Assembly: GCF_002101815.1 (NCBI RefSeq)
Contig: NZ_LQPM01000009.1
Location: 62,001-126,000 of the forward strand
Direction: 5' to 3'
Source: Mycobacterium paraense
GTDB taxonomy: Bacteria > Actinomycetota > Actinomycetes > Mycobacteriales > Mycobacteriaceae
Length of the DNA stretch: 64,000 bases
Part shown: positions 13,069 through 22,419 of the stretch, in pieces
How the letters are laid out: every line of letters begins with the position of its first letter
Position numbering within the stretch: the first letter of the stretch is position 1
Program-made: the position numbers and the translations under genes
Notes under the pieces: generated by a model
What the model was told of the DNA's origin: nothing
Database searches by the model: none
Seen by the model: the letters and a program-made list of their open reading frames with translations, nothing else

Positions 13069-14247
13069 ATGCCCGAGATCAACCGCCGCAGATTCCTGAT
13101 CGCCAGCGCCGGCTTCGGCGCGGCCGGCCTGATGTCGGCGGTGGCGGTCGAATGGCCCGACCTGATGCGCGCGGCGCGCGACCGCCCGCTGCCCGCCGGC
13201 GCGGGGGTGCTGGTGCTCGCCACGCTCTACGGCGGCAACGACGGCATCAACACGCTGATCCCCTACGGCGACAACGCCTATCACGACGCTCGGCCCGACC
13301 TCGCCTACGCGCCGGGTGAGGTGCTCCACCTCGACGAGCGGCTGGGGCTCAACCCCGCGATGAAGGGCCTGGCGGGCCTGTGGAACCAGCGCCAACTCGC
13401 CATCGTCCGCGGCGTCGGCTATCCCAAGCCCGACCACAGCCACTTCCGGTCCATGGACATCTGGCAGACGGCGTCGCCGGCCGAGCCCGTCTCGACCGGC
13501 TGGATCGGCCGCTGGCTCGACGCCACCGGCGACGACCCGTTGCGCGCGGTCAACATCGGGCCCGTCCTGCCGCCGCTGGCCGTCGGCGAAAAACAGACCG
13601 CGGCGGCGCTTTCCCCCGCGCAGCCCGCGGCCGGGGACGGCATCGACGCGATCATGGGGGCGCTCGGCGCCGACGACCCCGACGACACCCCGGCGATGGC
13701 CGCGGTGTGCAAGGCCTATCGAGCCGCGCAGACCGTCGGCAAGACGTTCGATTCGGTGAAACCGCCGGGCCGCCAGGATAATCCGCTGGCAACGCAGCTG
13801 GGCGCGGTGGCCGAGGCGGTGAAGGCCCGGGTGCCGACGCGGGTCTACACGGTGCAACTGGGCGGTTTCGACACCCACGCCGGCGAACGCAATACGCAGC
13901 AACGCCTGCTCCAGACGTTCGACCAGGCGGTCACCGCGTTCCTGCGGCAGGTGGCCGGTTCGAACGTGGTCGTGATGGCGTACTCGGAGTTCGGCCGCCG
14001 GGTGCACGCCAACGCCTCGCAAGGCACCGACCACGGCACCGCCGGCCCCGTCTTCGTCGCGGGCACGCACGTGAAGGGCGGCTTCTACGGCGAGGAGCCC
14101 AGCCTCACCGACCTGGACAACGGAGACCTGAAGTACACCACCGACTTTCGCGATGTCTACCACGAGGTGCTGACGCGAACCGTGGGCGCCGATCCGACCC
14201 CGTCGGTCGGGCCGGGGCGAAACGAGCTGGGCTTCCTAACCGCTTAG
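13069..14247 (+). CDS. Tat-exported DUF1501 protein
   Basis: Protein of 392 residues with a twin-arginine signal ([18 protein letters not shown], residues 4-21), so it is predicted to be exported folded through Tat. Family features are [16 protein letters not shown], the [19 protein letters not shown] block with histidines typical of a sulfatase/alkaline-phosphatase-like fold, [11 protein letters not shown], and [17 protein letters not shown]. These histidine and aspartate blocks suggest metal binding. It follows the DUF1800 gene directly. Its 3' end overlaps convergent ackA by 12 bases. Function is not established. Confidence 0.85.
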   Translation: MPEINRRRFLIASAGFGAAGLMSAVAVEWPDLMRAARDRPLPAGAGVLVLATLYGGNDGINTLIPYGDNAYHDARPDLAYAPGEVLHLDERLGLNPAMKGLAGLWNQRQLAIVRGVGYPKPDHSHFRSMDIWQTASPAEPVSTGWIGRWLDATGDDPLRAVNIGPVLPPLAVGEKQTAAALSPAQPAAGDGIDAIMGALGADDPDDTPAMAAVCKAYRAAQTVGKTFDSVKPPGRQDNPLATQLGAVAEAVKARVPTRVYTVQLGGFDTHAGERNTQQRLLQTFDQAVTAFLRQVAGSNVVVMAYSEFGRRVHANASQGTDHGTAGPVFVAGTHVKGGFYGEEPSLTDLDNGDLKYTTDFRDVYHEVLTRTVGADPTPSVGPGRNELGFLTA

Positions 14248-15390
14248 CGCGCTGACGCAGTCGCGGGCGATGGCCAGCTCCTCGTTGGTCGGGATCACCA
14301 GCACCACGATCGGCGACCCGTCGGCGGATATCTGCCGCGCGCCCCGGCCCCCGCTGAGGTTGCGCCGCTGGTCGAGCACGATGCCCAGCTCCTCCAGGCC
14401 GGCGACCGCGTCGCGGCGCACCGCCGGATCGTTCTCGCCGATCCCGGCGGTGAAGGTGATGACGTCGGTGTGCCCCAGCACCGCCAGGTAGGCGCCGATG
14501 TACTTGCGCAGCCGGTGAATGAACACGCTGTAGGCCAGTTGCGCTGCGCCGTCGCCGGATTCGATCATCTCGCGCAGCCTTCGGAAATCGCGCTCGCCGG
14601 ACAGGCCCAGCACCCCGGACCGTTCGTTGAGCATGGCCTCGACGTCGTCGACGGCCATGTCCGCCCGGTGCCACAGGTAGCTGACGATGCTGGGGTCGAT
14701 GTCACCGCTGCGGGTGCCCATGACCAGGCCCTCCAGCGGCGTCAGGCCCATGGAGGTGTCGATCGGCCGGGTGCCGGCGATCGCGGACGCCGAGGAACCG
14801 TTACCCAGGTGCAGCACAATCTGTTTCAGGCCGCCGACCGGCCGGTCCAGGAAGGCCGCCGCCTGCTCGCTGACGTAACGGTGCGACGTGCCGTGAAATC
14901 CGTAGCGGCGGATCTGCCAGCGCTCGGCGATCTGACGGTCGATCGCGTAGGTCGCCGCTGCGGGCGGCATGTCGTGGAAGAACGCCGTGTCGAACACCGC
15001 CACGTGGGGCACGTCGGGCAGCAGCTTGCGCGCCACCTCGATGCCCTTGAGCGCGGGCGGATTGTGCAGCGGCGCCAACTCGGACAGCTTCTCGAGGGCG
15101 GCGATCCGCGCGTCGTCCATCACCGTCGGGCGATAGAACTCGTTGCCGCCGTGCACCACCCGGTGCCCGACCGCCACGAGCCCACAGTTCCGCAGGTCGA
15201 TGCCGTCGCGCGACAATTCGTCGAACGCGCGGTGCAGCGCCGCGTCGTGATCGGGCACCGACGACGCGTCCTCCCCGATCCGCTCGATGTGCCCGGACGC
15301 CCGCGCCTCGCCCGAATCCGGCTCGACGAGTTGGAACTTCAGCGACGACGAGCCGGAGTTGATCACCAGCACCAGGCGGTTATCGGCCAT
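14236..15390 (-). CDS. ackA: Acetate kinase
   Basis: Interconverts acetate plus ATP with acetyl phosphate plus ADP. The 384-residue protein has [14 protein letters not shown] at the N terminus, [10 protein letters not shown], the phosphate-binding [10 protein letters not shown], and [10 protein letters not shown] near the C terminus, all typical of the ASKHA acetate kinases. Its start overlaps the end of pta by 11 bases, so the two are made together for reversible acetyl-CoA/acetate exchange. The gene is third in an fgd1-pta-ackA transcript, each pair overlapping. Its 3' end overlaps the convergent DUF1501 gene by 12 bases. Confidence 0.96.
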   Translation of the reverse strand: MADNRLVLVINSGSSSLKFQLVEPDSGEARASGHIERIGEDASSVPDHDAALHRAFDELSRDGIDLRNCGLVAVGHRVVHGGNEFYRPTVMDDARIAALEKLSELAPLHNPPALKGIEVARKLLPDVPHVAVFDTAFFHDMPPAAATYAIDRQIAERWQIRRYGFHGTSHRYVSEQAAAFLDRPVGGLKQIVLHLGNGSSASAIAGTRPIDTSMGLTPLEGLVMGTRSGDIDPSIVSYLWHRADMAVDDVEAMLNERSGVLGLSGERDFRRLREMIESGDGAAQLAYSVFIHRLRKYIGAYLAVLGHTDVITFTAGIGENDPAVRRDAVAGLEELGIVLDQRRNLSGGRGARQISADGSPIVVLVIPTNEELAIARDCVSALSG

Positions 15391-17476
15391 GGCTGCCCTG
15401 CGCCTGGATCGCGGTGATTGCCACGGTGTTCACGATGTCCTCGACCGTCGCGCCGCGGGACAGGTCGTTGACCGGCTTGCGCAGCCCCTGCAGCACCGGG
15501 CCGATCGCGATGGCCCCGGCGCTGCGCTGCACCGCTTTGTAGGTGTTGTTGCCGGTGTTGAGGTCGGGGAAGATCAGCACCGTGGCGCGCCCGGCCACCG
15601 ACGAATCGCGCAGCTTGGTGGCCGCGACGGACGGGTCGATGGCGGCGTCGTACTGAATGGGGCCCTCGACCAGTAGCTGCGGATCGCGTCGCCGCACCAA
15701 CTCCGTTGCGGTCCTGACCTTTTCGACGTCGGCGCCGGCCCCGGAATCACCGGTCGAGTAGGACAGCATGGCCACCCGCGGCTCGATGCCGAAGTGCGCG
15801 GCGGTGCGCGCGGAGCTGATCGCGATGTCGGCGAGCTGCTCGGACGTCGGATTGGGGATGATCGCGCAGTCGCCGTAGACCAGCACCCGGTCCGGCAGGC
15901 ACATGAAGAACACGCTGGAGACGGTGGACACGTCGGGCACGGTCTTGATGACCTCGAAGGCCGGCCGAACGGTGTGCGCCGTGGTGTGGGCGGCGCCCGA
16001 GACCATGCCGTCGACGGCGCCGTTGTGGACCAGCATGGTGCCGAAATACGTGCCGTCGCGCATGATCTCGCGGGCGTGCTCGACGGTGATCCCCTTGGCC
16101 TTGCGCAGCTCGGCGTACTGTTCGGCGAACTTCTCCCGCAGCTCGCTGCTCAGCGGGTCGATCACCGTCGCGCCGTCCAGGTTCACGCCGAGCTCCGACG
16201 AGCGGAGCCGGATCTGGGCCTCGTCGCCCAGGATGGTCAGGTCGGCGACACCGCGCTGCAGCAGGCGGCCGGCCGAGCGGAGGATGCGGTCGTCGTCGCC
16301 CTCGGGAAGAACGATGTGCCTGCGATCCGCGCGGGCGCGCAGCCGCAGCTGGTAGGTGAACATCTGCGGGGTGACCACGGCCGGGATCGAAATGGCAAGC
16401 TGCGTCAGGAGATCCGCGATGTCGACGTGGCGGTCCATCAGCTCGAGCGCGGTGTCGATCTTGCGCTGCGACATCGCGGTGACCCGGCCGCGCGCCGAGG
16501 CGGCCGCGCTGGCGGTGTCGTAGGTGCCCAACGTGGTGGCGATGATGGGCAGGCGCAGCCGCAGGCCGCTCACCAGGGCCGCGATCGAGGGATGCAACTC
16601 GAACCCGCCATTGAGCACCAGGCACGACAGCGACGGAAACCCTTCCGCCGCATGGGCGCTGGCGACGGCGAGCACCACGTCGGAGCGGTCGCCGGGGGTG
16701 ATGACCGCCATGCCGTCGCCCAGCCGTTCCAGCACGTGGTCGGCGGTCATGCCGGCGACCAGCACGGCCATCACCTCGCGTTCCCGCAGCGACGCCTCAC
16801 CGCTGACCGGCGTGCCGCCCACGGCCGCCTCCAGCTCGGCGACCGTCGGCGCCGACAGCAGCGGCTCCTCGGGCAGCACGTAGCTGCGTAGCGAGGACGG
16901 CCGCAACGCCTCACCCACCTTTTTTTGCACGTCCGCCAGCTCCGCCGGATCGCAGCGGTTGGCCACCACGGCCGCGGTGTGGGCGTGCTGGGCGTTCAGC
17001 TCCGCCAGGCACACCTCCACGACGCCGGCCACCTCCGCGGCGGTACGGCCCTTGCCGCTCACGGTGAGCAGCACCGGCGCGCCCAGGTTGGCCGCGATGC
17101 GCGCGTTGACCGACAGCTCGGCGGGCCTTGCGACGTCGGTGTAGTCGCTGCCGACGATCACCACCGCGTCGCAGCCCTGCGCCATCGCGTGATACGAGTC
17201 GACGATGCCGGCGATCGCCGCGTCGGTGTCGGCATGCAGCTGCTGGTAGGTCACGCCCACGCACTGCTCGTAGGACATGCCCGCGGTGGTGTGCTCCAGC
17301 AGCAGTTCCAGGATGTAGTCGCGGCCCTTGCCGTCGGGGGCCCGGGTGATCGGGCGGAACACGCCGACCCTGGCGACCGTGGCGCTCAGCCGGTGCAGCA
17401 GACCCAGCGCGATCGTCGACTTGCCGGTCTCCGGCTCGGGAGCGGCAATGTAGATCGCGGAGGGTGGTTCAGCCAA
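15380..17476 (-). CDS. pta: Phosphate acetyltransferase
   Basis: Long-form phosphotransacetylase of 698 residues. It exchanges CoA and phosphate on acetyl groups and works with AckA. Three parts are visible: an N-terminal P-loop domain ([18 protein letters not shown], residues 9-26), a central DRTGG-like regulatory domain, and the C-terminal catalytic domain from about residue 370 ([19 protein letters not shown], then [18 protein letters not shown] and [12 protein letters not shown]). Length is near the 690 residues known for M. tuberculosis. It overlaps fgd1 upstream by 8 bases and ackA downstream by 11. Confidence 0.96.
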   Translation of the reverse strand: MAEPPSAIYIAAPEPETGKSTIALGLLHRLSATVARVGVFRPITRAPDGKGRDYILELLLEHTTAGMSYEQCVGVTYQQLHADTDAAIAGIVDSYHAMAQGCDAVVIVGSDYTDVARPAELSVNARIAANLGAPVLLTVSGKGRTAAEVAGVVEVCLAELNAQHAHTAAVVANRCDPAELADVQKKVGEALRPSSLRSYVLPEEPLLSAPTVAELEAAVGGTPVSGEASLREREVMAVLVAGMTADHVLERLGDGMAVITPGDRSDVVLAVASAHAAEGFPSLSCLVLNGGFELHPSIAALVSGLRLRLPIIATTLGTYDTASAAASARGRVTAMSQRKIDTALELMDRHVDIADLLTQLAISIPAVVTPQMFTYQLRLRARADRRHIVLPEGDDDRILRSAGRLLQRGVADLTILGDEAQIRLRSSELGVNLDGATVIDPLSSELREKFAEQYAELRKAKGITVEHAREIMRDGTYFGTMLVHNGAVDGMVSGAAHTTAHTVRPAFEVIKTVPDVSTVSSVFFMCLPDRVLVYGDCAIIPNPTSEQLADIAISSARTAAHFGIEPRVAMLSYSTGDSGAGADVEKVRTATELVRRRDPQLLVEGPIQYDAAIDPSVAATKLRDSSVAGRATVLIFPDLNTGNNTYKAVQRSAGAIAIGPVLQGLRKPVNDLSRGATVEDIVNTVAITAIQAQGSHGR

Positions 17477-18479
17477 GTCGCCGCAGCCTGGGCGCCAGGT
17501 CCTTTTCGAAGAGCTCCAGGAACCGGCGCTGGTCGTGGCCCGGCGCGTGGAACACCAGGTGGTTAAGGCCCCAGTCGACGTACTCCTTGACCTTGGCGAC
17601 CGCCTCGTCGGGATCCGACGCCACGATCCACCGCTTGGCGACCTGCTCGATCGGCAGCGCGTCGGCGGCCTTCTCCATCTCGATCGGGTCGTCGATGCTG
17701 TGCTTCTGCTCGGCGGTCAGCGACAGCGGCGCCCAGAACCGGGTGTTCTCCAGCGCCAGCTCGGGGTCGGGGTCGTAGGAGATCTTGATCTCGATCATCT
17801 TGTCGATGTCGTCGACGTTGCGATCGGCGGCCGCGGCCCCCTCCTTGACGGCGGGGATGAGCTTGTCCTTGTACAGCTCCTCGCCCTTGCCGGAGGTGCA
17901 GATGAACCCGTCACCGGCGCGTCCGGCGTACTTGGCCACCGCCGGGCCGCCGGCGGCGACGTAGATCGGCACGCCGCCCTCGGGCACGTCGTAGATGGAG
18001 GCGCCCTTGAGGCGGTAGTAGTCGCCGTCGAAGTCGACGCGGTCGCCGCGCCACAGCTCGCGCATCAACCGCACCGACTCGCGCAGCCGGGCGAACCGCT
18101 CCTTGAACTCCGGCCAGTCGCCCTCGTAGCCGGTGGCGATCTCGTTCAGCGCCTCACCGGTGCCGACGCCGAGGAAGATCCGGTTCGGGTAGAGGCAGGC
18201 CATGGTGGCGAAGGCCTGCGCGATGACGGCCGGGTTGTAGCGGAAGGTCGGCGTGAGCACAGAGGTGCCCAGAATGATGCGCTTGGTGCGTTCGCCGACG
18301 GCGGTCATCCAGGCCAGCGAGAACGGGGCGTGCCCGCCCTCGTGCCGCCACGGCTGGAAGTGGTCACTGACGGTTGCGCTGTCCATGCCGTGACCTTCGG
18401 CGGCGACAGCTAGTTCGACGAGCTCGCGCGGTGCGAATTGTTCAGCGGACGCTTTGTATCCGAGTTTCAGTTCAGCCAC
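17469..18479 (-). CDS. fgd1: F420-dependent glucose-6-phosphate dehydrogenase
   Basis: Oxidises glucose 6-phosphate to 6-phosphogluconolactone and reduces coenzyme F420, the electron source for F420 enzymes including activators of nitroimidazole prodrugs. The 336-residue protein is almost identical in layout to M. tuberculosis Fgd1: [17 protein letters not shown] start, [17 protein letters not shown] (F420 site), [18 protein letters not shown], and the C-terminal [19 protein letters not shown]. The GTG start has a GGAGGAG about 12 bases upstream, a long spacing. It leads the fgd1-pta-ackA operon and is divergent from the metallo-beta-lactamase-fold gene. Confidence 0.97.
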   Translation of the reverse strand: MAELKLGYKASAEQFAPRELVELAVAAEGHGMDSATVSDHFQPWRHEGGHAPFSLAWMTAVGERTKRIILGTSVLTPTFRYNPAVIAQAFATMACLYPNRIFLGVGTGEALNEIATGYEGDWPEFKERFARLRESVRLMRELWRGDRVDFDGDYYRLKGASIYDVPEGGVPIYVAAGGPAVAKYAGRAGDGFICTSGKGEELYKDKLIPAVKEGAAAADRNVDDIDKMIEIKISYDPDPELALENTRFWAPLSLTAEQKHSIDDPIEMEKAADALPIEQVAKRWIVASDPDEAVAKVKEYVDWGLNHLVFHAPGHDQRRFLELFEKDLAPRLRRLG

Positions 18480-18550
18480 CCGTTATTTCTACTCCTCCAT
18501 CGATGGTCCCGACCCGCCGCGCCCGGCATCGCCGTGCTTGCGATCGCTCC

Positions 18551-18556
18551 TACACT
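18551..18556 (+). promoter_or_regulatory. -10 box of a leaderless promoter
   Basis: TACACT fits the mycobacterial TANNNT -10 consensus and ends seven bases before the ATG at 18564. Transcription would begin at or next to the start codon, and no Shine-Dalgarno is present. It also supports that ATG over upstream in-frame starts. Confidence 0.5.
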
Positions 18557-18563
18557 CGCGGGC

Positions 18564-19310
18564 ATGGGATCGGCACCGACTCTTGATCAGGTCACCGACA
18601 CCGTGTACCTCGCCCAGGGCCACGCCGTTAACTGGACGCTGGTCGTCGACGGCACCGGCGTGATGCTGATCGACGCCGGTTACCCCGGCGATCGCGAGGA
18701 CGTGCTGGCGTCGCTGGCCCAGCTGGGCTACGGCGCGGGCGACGTGCGCGCCATCCTGCTGACGCACGCGCACATTGACCATCTGGGCTCGGCGATCTGG
18801 TTCGCCCGCGAGCACGGCACCCCGGTGTATTGCCACGCCGACGAGGTGGGCCACGCCAAGCGGGAGTACCTGGAGCAGGTGTCCATTTTCGATGTGGCGC
18901 TGCGCATTTGGCGGCCGCGGTGGGCGGTGTGGGGCGCGCACGTGGTGCGCAACGGCGGGCTGATCCGCGACGGCATCCCGTCGACACGGCCGCTGACCGC
19001 CGAGGTGGCCGCGGGCCTACCCGGCAACCCGACGGCGATCGCCACTCCGGGGCACACCGGCGGGCATTGCTCGTATGTCGTCGACGGCGTGCTGGCCAGC
19101 GGCGACGCGCTGATCACCGGGCACCCGCTGCTGCGTCGCGGCGGGCCGCAGCTGCTGCCGGCGGTGTTCAGCCACGACCAGCAGAATTGCCTGCGCAGCC
19201 TGGGCACGCTGGCCGTACTGGACACCGAGGTCCTGCTGCCCGGTCACGGCGACGTGTGGCGCGGGCCGATCCGCGAGGCGACGGAAGCGGCGCTCCAGCG
19301 GGCGCAATGA
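18564..19310 (+). CDS. Metallo-beta-lactamase-fold hydrolase
   Basis: Homologue of Rv0406c, 248 residues. The metal-binding motif THAHIDHLGS (HXHXDH, about residues 67-76) is intact. Further metal ligands are likely in TPGHTGGHCSY, ASGDALITGHP and LLPGHGD. The fold covers hydrolases of thioesters, lactones and phosphodiesters; which one applies is unknown. No signal peptide is seen, so it is cytoplasmic. The ATG is supported by a TACACT box just upstream. An open frame from 18438 extends further upstream but would overlap divergent fgd1. It ends 19 bases before the convergent FAD monooxygenase. Confidence 0.88.
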   Translation: MGSAPTLDQVTDTVYLAQGHAVNWTLVVDGTGVMLIDAGYPGDREDVLASLAQLGYGAGDVRAILLTHAHIDHLGSAIWFAREHGTPVYCHADEVGHAKREYLEQVSIFDVALRIWRPRWAVWGAHVVRNGGLIRDGIPSTRPLTAEVAAGLPGNPTAIATPGHTGGHCSYVVDGVLASGDALITGHPLLRRGGPQLLPAVFSHDQQNCLRSLGTLAVLDTEVLLPGHGDVWRGPIREATEAALQRAQ

Positions 19311-19329
19311 CGCGGATCCGCGCCTCCCG

Positions 19330-20526
19330 CTAGCGCTGAGCGACGTACTCGGGCAGACCGATGTCGTCGCGGAATTCGCGCCCGACGATCCGGCCCGCCA
19401 CCCATGGGATGTCCAGCAACTTCGATGCCTGGTTTCGGGTCCACAAGCCGAGCGACGTCTTCGGCGCGAACATCGAGGCGAACGCGCGCGCCGACCGCTG
19501 CCTGGCCTCGACGATCGGGCGCAGCCGGCGTTCATAGCGGCGAAACGCTTCGCGGTGATCGGCGCCCGCGCGGCTGAGTTCACCGGCCAGCACGTACGCC
19601 TCCACCATGGCCAGACCGGTCCCCTCCCCCGCCAACAGCGAGACTGCGGCCGCGGCGTCACCGACGAGCGCCACCCGCCCCTGCGACCAGCGGTCCATGA
19701 CGATTTGGCTCACGCGGTCGAAGTACACCTCGGGGGCGCGGTCCAGTTCGCGGAGGATTTCGGGGCATTCCCACCCGGCGTCGCCGAAAACGTGGGACAG
19801 GGTGGTCTTGACCCCGGACGCGTCTTGGGGATCGGGGCCGCTCATGTGGTCGGCGGTGAAAACGAAGAGAAACAAGGTTTTTTCGCCGCGCATCGCGAAT
19901 CGCGAGACCATGCGACCGGGTGTCGAGTACGCGAGATAGACGAGCTCGTCGCGCGGCTGATAGCCCTCGGCTTCGAAGGCTGCCACGCGGTAGCCCAGGT
20001 CCACCTCGAATGTCGATTCCGGGCCGAACACCAGGCCGCGCACGGGCGAATGGATGCCACCGGCGCCGACGACCAGGTCGAACTGGCGTGACTGGCCGCG
20101 CTCGAACGTGACCAGCACGCCCGCGTCCTCTTGCGCGATGGCCGAAACGCTTTCACCGAACAGGGTTTCGACGCGATCTTCGAGCGAGCGGTGGATCATG
20201 GCCGCCAGATCGCCGCGCGGCAGGGTGACGAAGCGGCCATCGAGGTTGCGCCGGAACAACTCCGCCGAAAAGCCGCCCACCTTCCGCGAATTCCGGTCCA
20301 CCAGCCGCAGCTCCTGCACCGCGTAACCGGCGGCGTGCAATTCGGGAGTAAGCCCCATCCGTTCGGCGACGCCATACCCGCCACCCCAGAAATCCACGGC
20401 ATAGCCGCCCGTGCGCAACCGCGGCGCCTTCTCGATCAGGGTCGGCTCGTGGCCGCAGCGCCAAAGCCAGTACGCGAGCGTGGGGCCGGCGATCCCGGCG
20501 CCGACGATGGCGACCTTCATGCGCAT
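19330..20526 (-). CDS. FAD-dependent aromatic-type monooxygenase
   Basis: Flavoprotein hydroxylase of 398 residues from the group A/TetX-like family. It has the ADP-binding VAIVGAGIAGPTLAYWL motif (residues 5-21), a GAGGIHSPVR (DG-type) motif near residue 150, and the FAD ribityl motif LVGDAAAAVSLLAGEGTGLA near residue 290. Such enzymes usually hydroxylate aromatic or polyketide-like compounds using NAD(P)H; the substrate is unknown. AGGAGAGG precedes the ATG at 20526. The promoter holds a perfect palindrome between its -35 and -10 boxes, so the gene is probably controlled by a ligand-responsive repressor. No regulator gene lies next to it. Confidence 0.87.
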   Translation of the reverse strand: MRMKVAIVGAGIAGPTLAYWLWRCGHEPTLIEKAPRLRTGGYAVDFWGGGYGVAERMGLTPELHAAGYAVQELRLVDRNSRKVGGFSAELFRRNLDGRFVTLPRGDLAAMIHRSLEDRVETLFGESVSAIAQEDAGVLVTFERGQSRQFDLVVGAGGIHSPVRGLVFGPESTFEVDLGYRVAAFEAEGYQPRDELVYLAYSTPGRMVSRFAMRGEKTLFLFVFTADHMSGPDPQDASGVKTTLSHVFGDAGWECPEILRELDRAPEVYFDRVSQIVMDRWSQGRVALVGDAAAAVSLLAGEGTGLAMVEAYVLAGELSRAGADHREAFRRYERRLRPIVEARQRSARAFASMFAPKTSLGLWTRNQASKLLDIPWVAGRIVGREFRDDIGLPEYVAQR

Positions 20527-20555
20527 ACCCCTCTCCTGCGCATTGCGATAACCAT

Positions 20556-20583
20556 ATCATAGTGCAATAGTTGCACTAGGCAA
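20556..20583 (-). promoter_or_regulatory. Promoter with palindromic operator of the FAD monooxygenase
   Basis: On the minus strand, TTGCCT (20578-20583) and TATGAT (20556-20561) form a good -35/-10 pair with a 16-base spacer. The spacer is filled by the perfect inverted repeat TAGTGCAATAGTTGCACTA (20560-20578, plus-strand reading; seven-base core arms around TAG). This is the layout of a TetR- or MarR-type repressor site. It lies between two divergent genes and could control both. Confidence 0.7.
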
Positions 20584-20587
20584 ATTA

Positions 20588-21076
20588 ATGCGAGCCCGGG
20601 TTAAGGGGGCCGTTGTGCTGGAAGAACTTACGGGCATGCCCGCAGGGGTGCAGGCGCTGGAAGCCGTTGGCACCGTGACGGCCGCGGATTACCACCGCGT
20701 CTTCGCGCCGCTGGTCGATCGGGCGCGACGAACAGGTGGCCGGATGCGGCTGCTTTACCAGTTCGGCCCGGGATTCCGGCGCATCACCCCCGGCGCGCTG
20801 TGGGCCGATACCCGGCTCGGCGCGAGCTACGTGCGGCTGCTCGATGGCTGCGCAGTCGTCAGCGACCGCGGCTGGATCCGGGCGCCGTCCCGCAGCATCG
20901 GCGCGTGGATGCCCTGCCCGGTGCGGGTCTTCGCGGACGACGAACGCGATGACGCGGCCGCGTGGCTGGCGTCGTTGCCGGCCGGCAGCGGCGCCTCCGC
21001 CCGCGACATGGCAAAGGCCTACATCGGTGGAACCGGCGCGGCGGTCGCAAGCCTCGTCAGGCTCGTCGTCCCCTAG
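20588..21076 (+). CDS. SpoIIAA-like (STAS-fold) protein
   Basis: Protein of 162 residues resembling the SpoIIAA-like family (Pfam PF11964 type). Features are VEAVGTVTAADYHRVFAPLVDRA-like spacing near residues 20-45, the RLLYQFGPGF strand, and the C-terminal MPCPVRVFADDERDDAAAWL. Members are small cytoplasmic, possibly lipid-binding proteins with no settled role. It diverges from the FAD monooxygenase across 61 bases that contain the palindromic operator, so the two may share control. It ends with a four-base convergent overlap with the NtaA-type gene. The start at 20588 lacks a clear Shine-Dalgarno. Confidence 0.7.
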   Translation: MRARVKGAVVLEELTGMPAGVQALEAVGTVTAADYHRVFAPLVDRARRTGGRMRLLYQFGPGFRRITPGALWADTRLGASYVRLLDGCAVVSDRGWIRAPSRSIGAWMPCPVRVFADDERDDAAAWLASLPAGSGASARDMAKAYIGGTGAAVASLVRLVVP

Positions 21077-22419
21077 CGGCCCCGGGATGCCGGAGCAATC
21101 TCGTTGAGCCCCAGGTGATCCCGCAGCGTCTCGCCGGCGTACTCGGTGCGGAACGCGCCGCGCTCCTGCAGCAGCGGCACCACCCGGTCGACGAACTCGT
21201 CCAGCCCGTGCGGCGTCAGGTGCGGCACCAGGATGAACCCGTCGCAGGCGTCGGCCTGGACGTACGTGTCGATCTCGTCGGCGATGCGCTGCGGGGTTCC
21301 GACGAACTGCTGGCGGCTGGTAACGGCGATGATCACCTCGCGGATGGACAGGTTCTCGGCCGAGGCGCGCTCGCGGAAGCGGCGGGCGACCGCCATGGGG
21401 TCGCCATGCCGGACGCGCCCCTGGGTGATGTCGCTGTCGACGACCGGATCGACGTCGGGCAGCGGGCCGTCCGGGTCGTAGGCCGACAGGTCGCGGCCCC
21501 ACACCTGCTCGAGCATCGCGATCGCCGTCGCACCGCTGACTTGCTGGTAGCGGATGTGGCGTGCCCTGTCCTGCGCCTCGGCGTCGGTGTCGCCGATGAC
21601 GAACGTCGCCGCCGGAAAGACCTTGAGATCGTTGGGATCCCGGCCGTAGGACGCGGCGCGCCCCTTGACGTCGGCGTAATAGCGCCGGCCGTCCTCCAGC
21701 GACGAGTGCAGGGTGAACAGCGCGTCGGCGTTGCGGGCGCCGAACGCGCGACCGTCGGCGGAGTCGCCGGCCTGCAGCAATATCGGGTGGCCCTGCGGGC
21801 CGGCGGGCAGCGTCGCGAACCCGCGCACGTCGAACTGCGGACCGCGGTGCGCGACGCCGCGGATGCGGTCGGGGTCGACGTACATCCCGGCATCGACATC
21901 GGCCAGCACGGCGTCGGCCGCCCAGCTGTCCCAGAACTGGCGGGCCACGGTGAGGAACTCCTCGGCGCGCGAATACCGGTCGGCGTGATCCAGAAAGCCG
22001 CCGCGACGGAAGTTGGCGCCGGTGAAGGCGTCGGACGAGGTCACCATGTTCCAGCCGGCACGCCCGCCGGACAGGTGGTCGAGCGTCGCGAATTGCCTTG
22101 CCACCTCGAAGGGTTCGTTGAAGGTGGTGTTGATGGTCCCGGTCAGTCCGATGCGGTCGGTGACGCCCGCCAGCGCGGCCAGCACGGTGAACGTGTCCGG
22201 GCGGCCCACCACGTCGAGGTCGTAGATGCGGCCGCGGTGCTCGCGCAGCCGCAGCCCCTCGGCCAGGAAGAAGAAGTCGAACAATCCCCGTTCGGCGGTG
22301 CGGGCCAGGTGCACGAACGACTCGAACTCGATCTGGCTGCCCGCGGCCGGGTCGGTCCAGACCGTGGTGTTGTTGACCCCCGGGAAATGCGCGGCCAGGT
22401 GAATCGGCTTGCGGCTCAT
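21073..22419 (-). CDS. NtaA/DmoA-type FMN-dependent monooxygenase
   Basis: Luciferase-like monooxygenase of the NtaA/SnaA/DszA group, about 448 residues. These enzymes use reduced FMN from a separate reductase to attack sulfides, sulfones, amines or chelates. Signatures are FFFLAEGLRLREH, GLTGTINTTFNEPFEVAR, FATLDHLSGGRAGWNMVTS, FRRGGFLDHADRYSRAEEF and PILLQAGDSADGRAF. The ATG at 22419 forms an ATGA overlap with the stop of the gene before it; an upstream ATG is less likely. It is the last gene of a six-gene operon that contains three luciferase-family enzymes. The substrate cannot be read from the sequence. Confidence 0.88.
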   Translation of the reverse strand: MSRKPIHLAAHFPGVNNTTVWTDPAAGSQIEFESFVHLARTAERGLFDFFFLAEGLRLREHRGRIYDLDVVGRPDTFTVLAALAGVTDRIGLTGTINTTFNEPFEVARQFATLDHLSGGRAGWNMVTSSDAFTGANFRRGGFLDHADRYSRAEEFLTVARQFWDSWAADAVLADVDAGMYVDPDRIRGVAHRGPQFDVRGFATLPAGPQGHPILLQAGDSADGRAFGARNADALFTLHSSLEDGRRYYADVKGRAASYGRDPNDLKVFPAATFVIGDTDAEAQDRARHIRYQQVSGATAIAMLEQVWGRDLSAYDPDGPLPDVDPVVDSDITQGRVRHGDPMAVARRFRERASAENLSIREVIIAVTSRQQFVGTPQRIADEIDTYVQADACDGFILVPHLTPHGLDEFVDRVVPLLQERGAFRTEYAGETLRDHLGLNEIAPASRGR

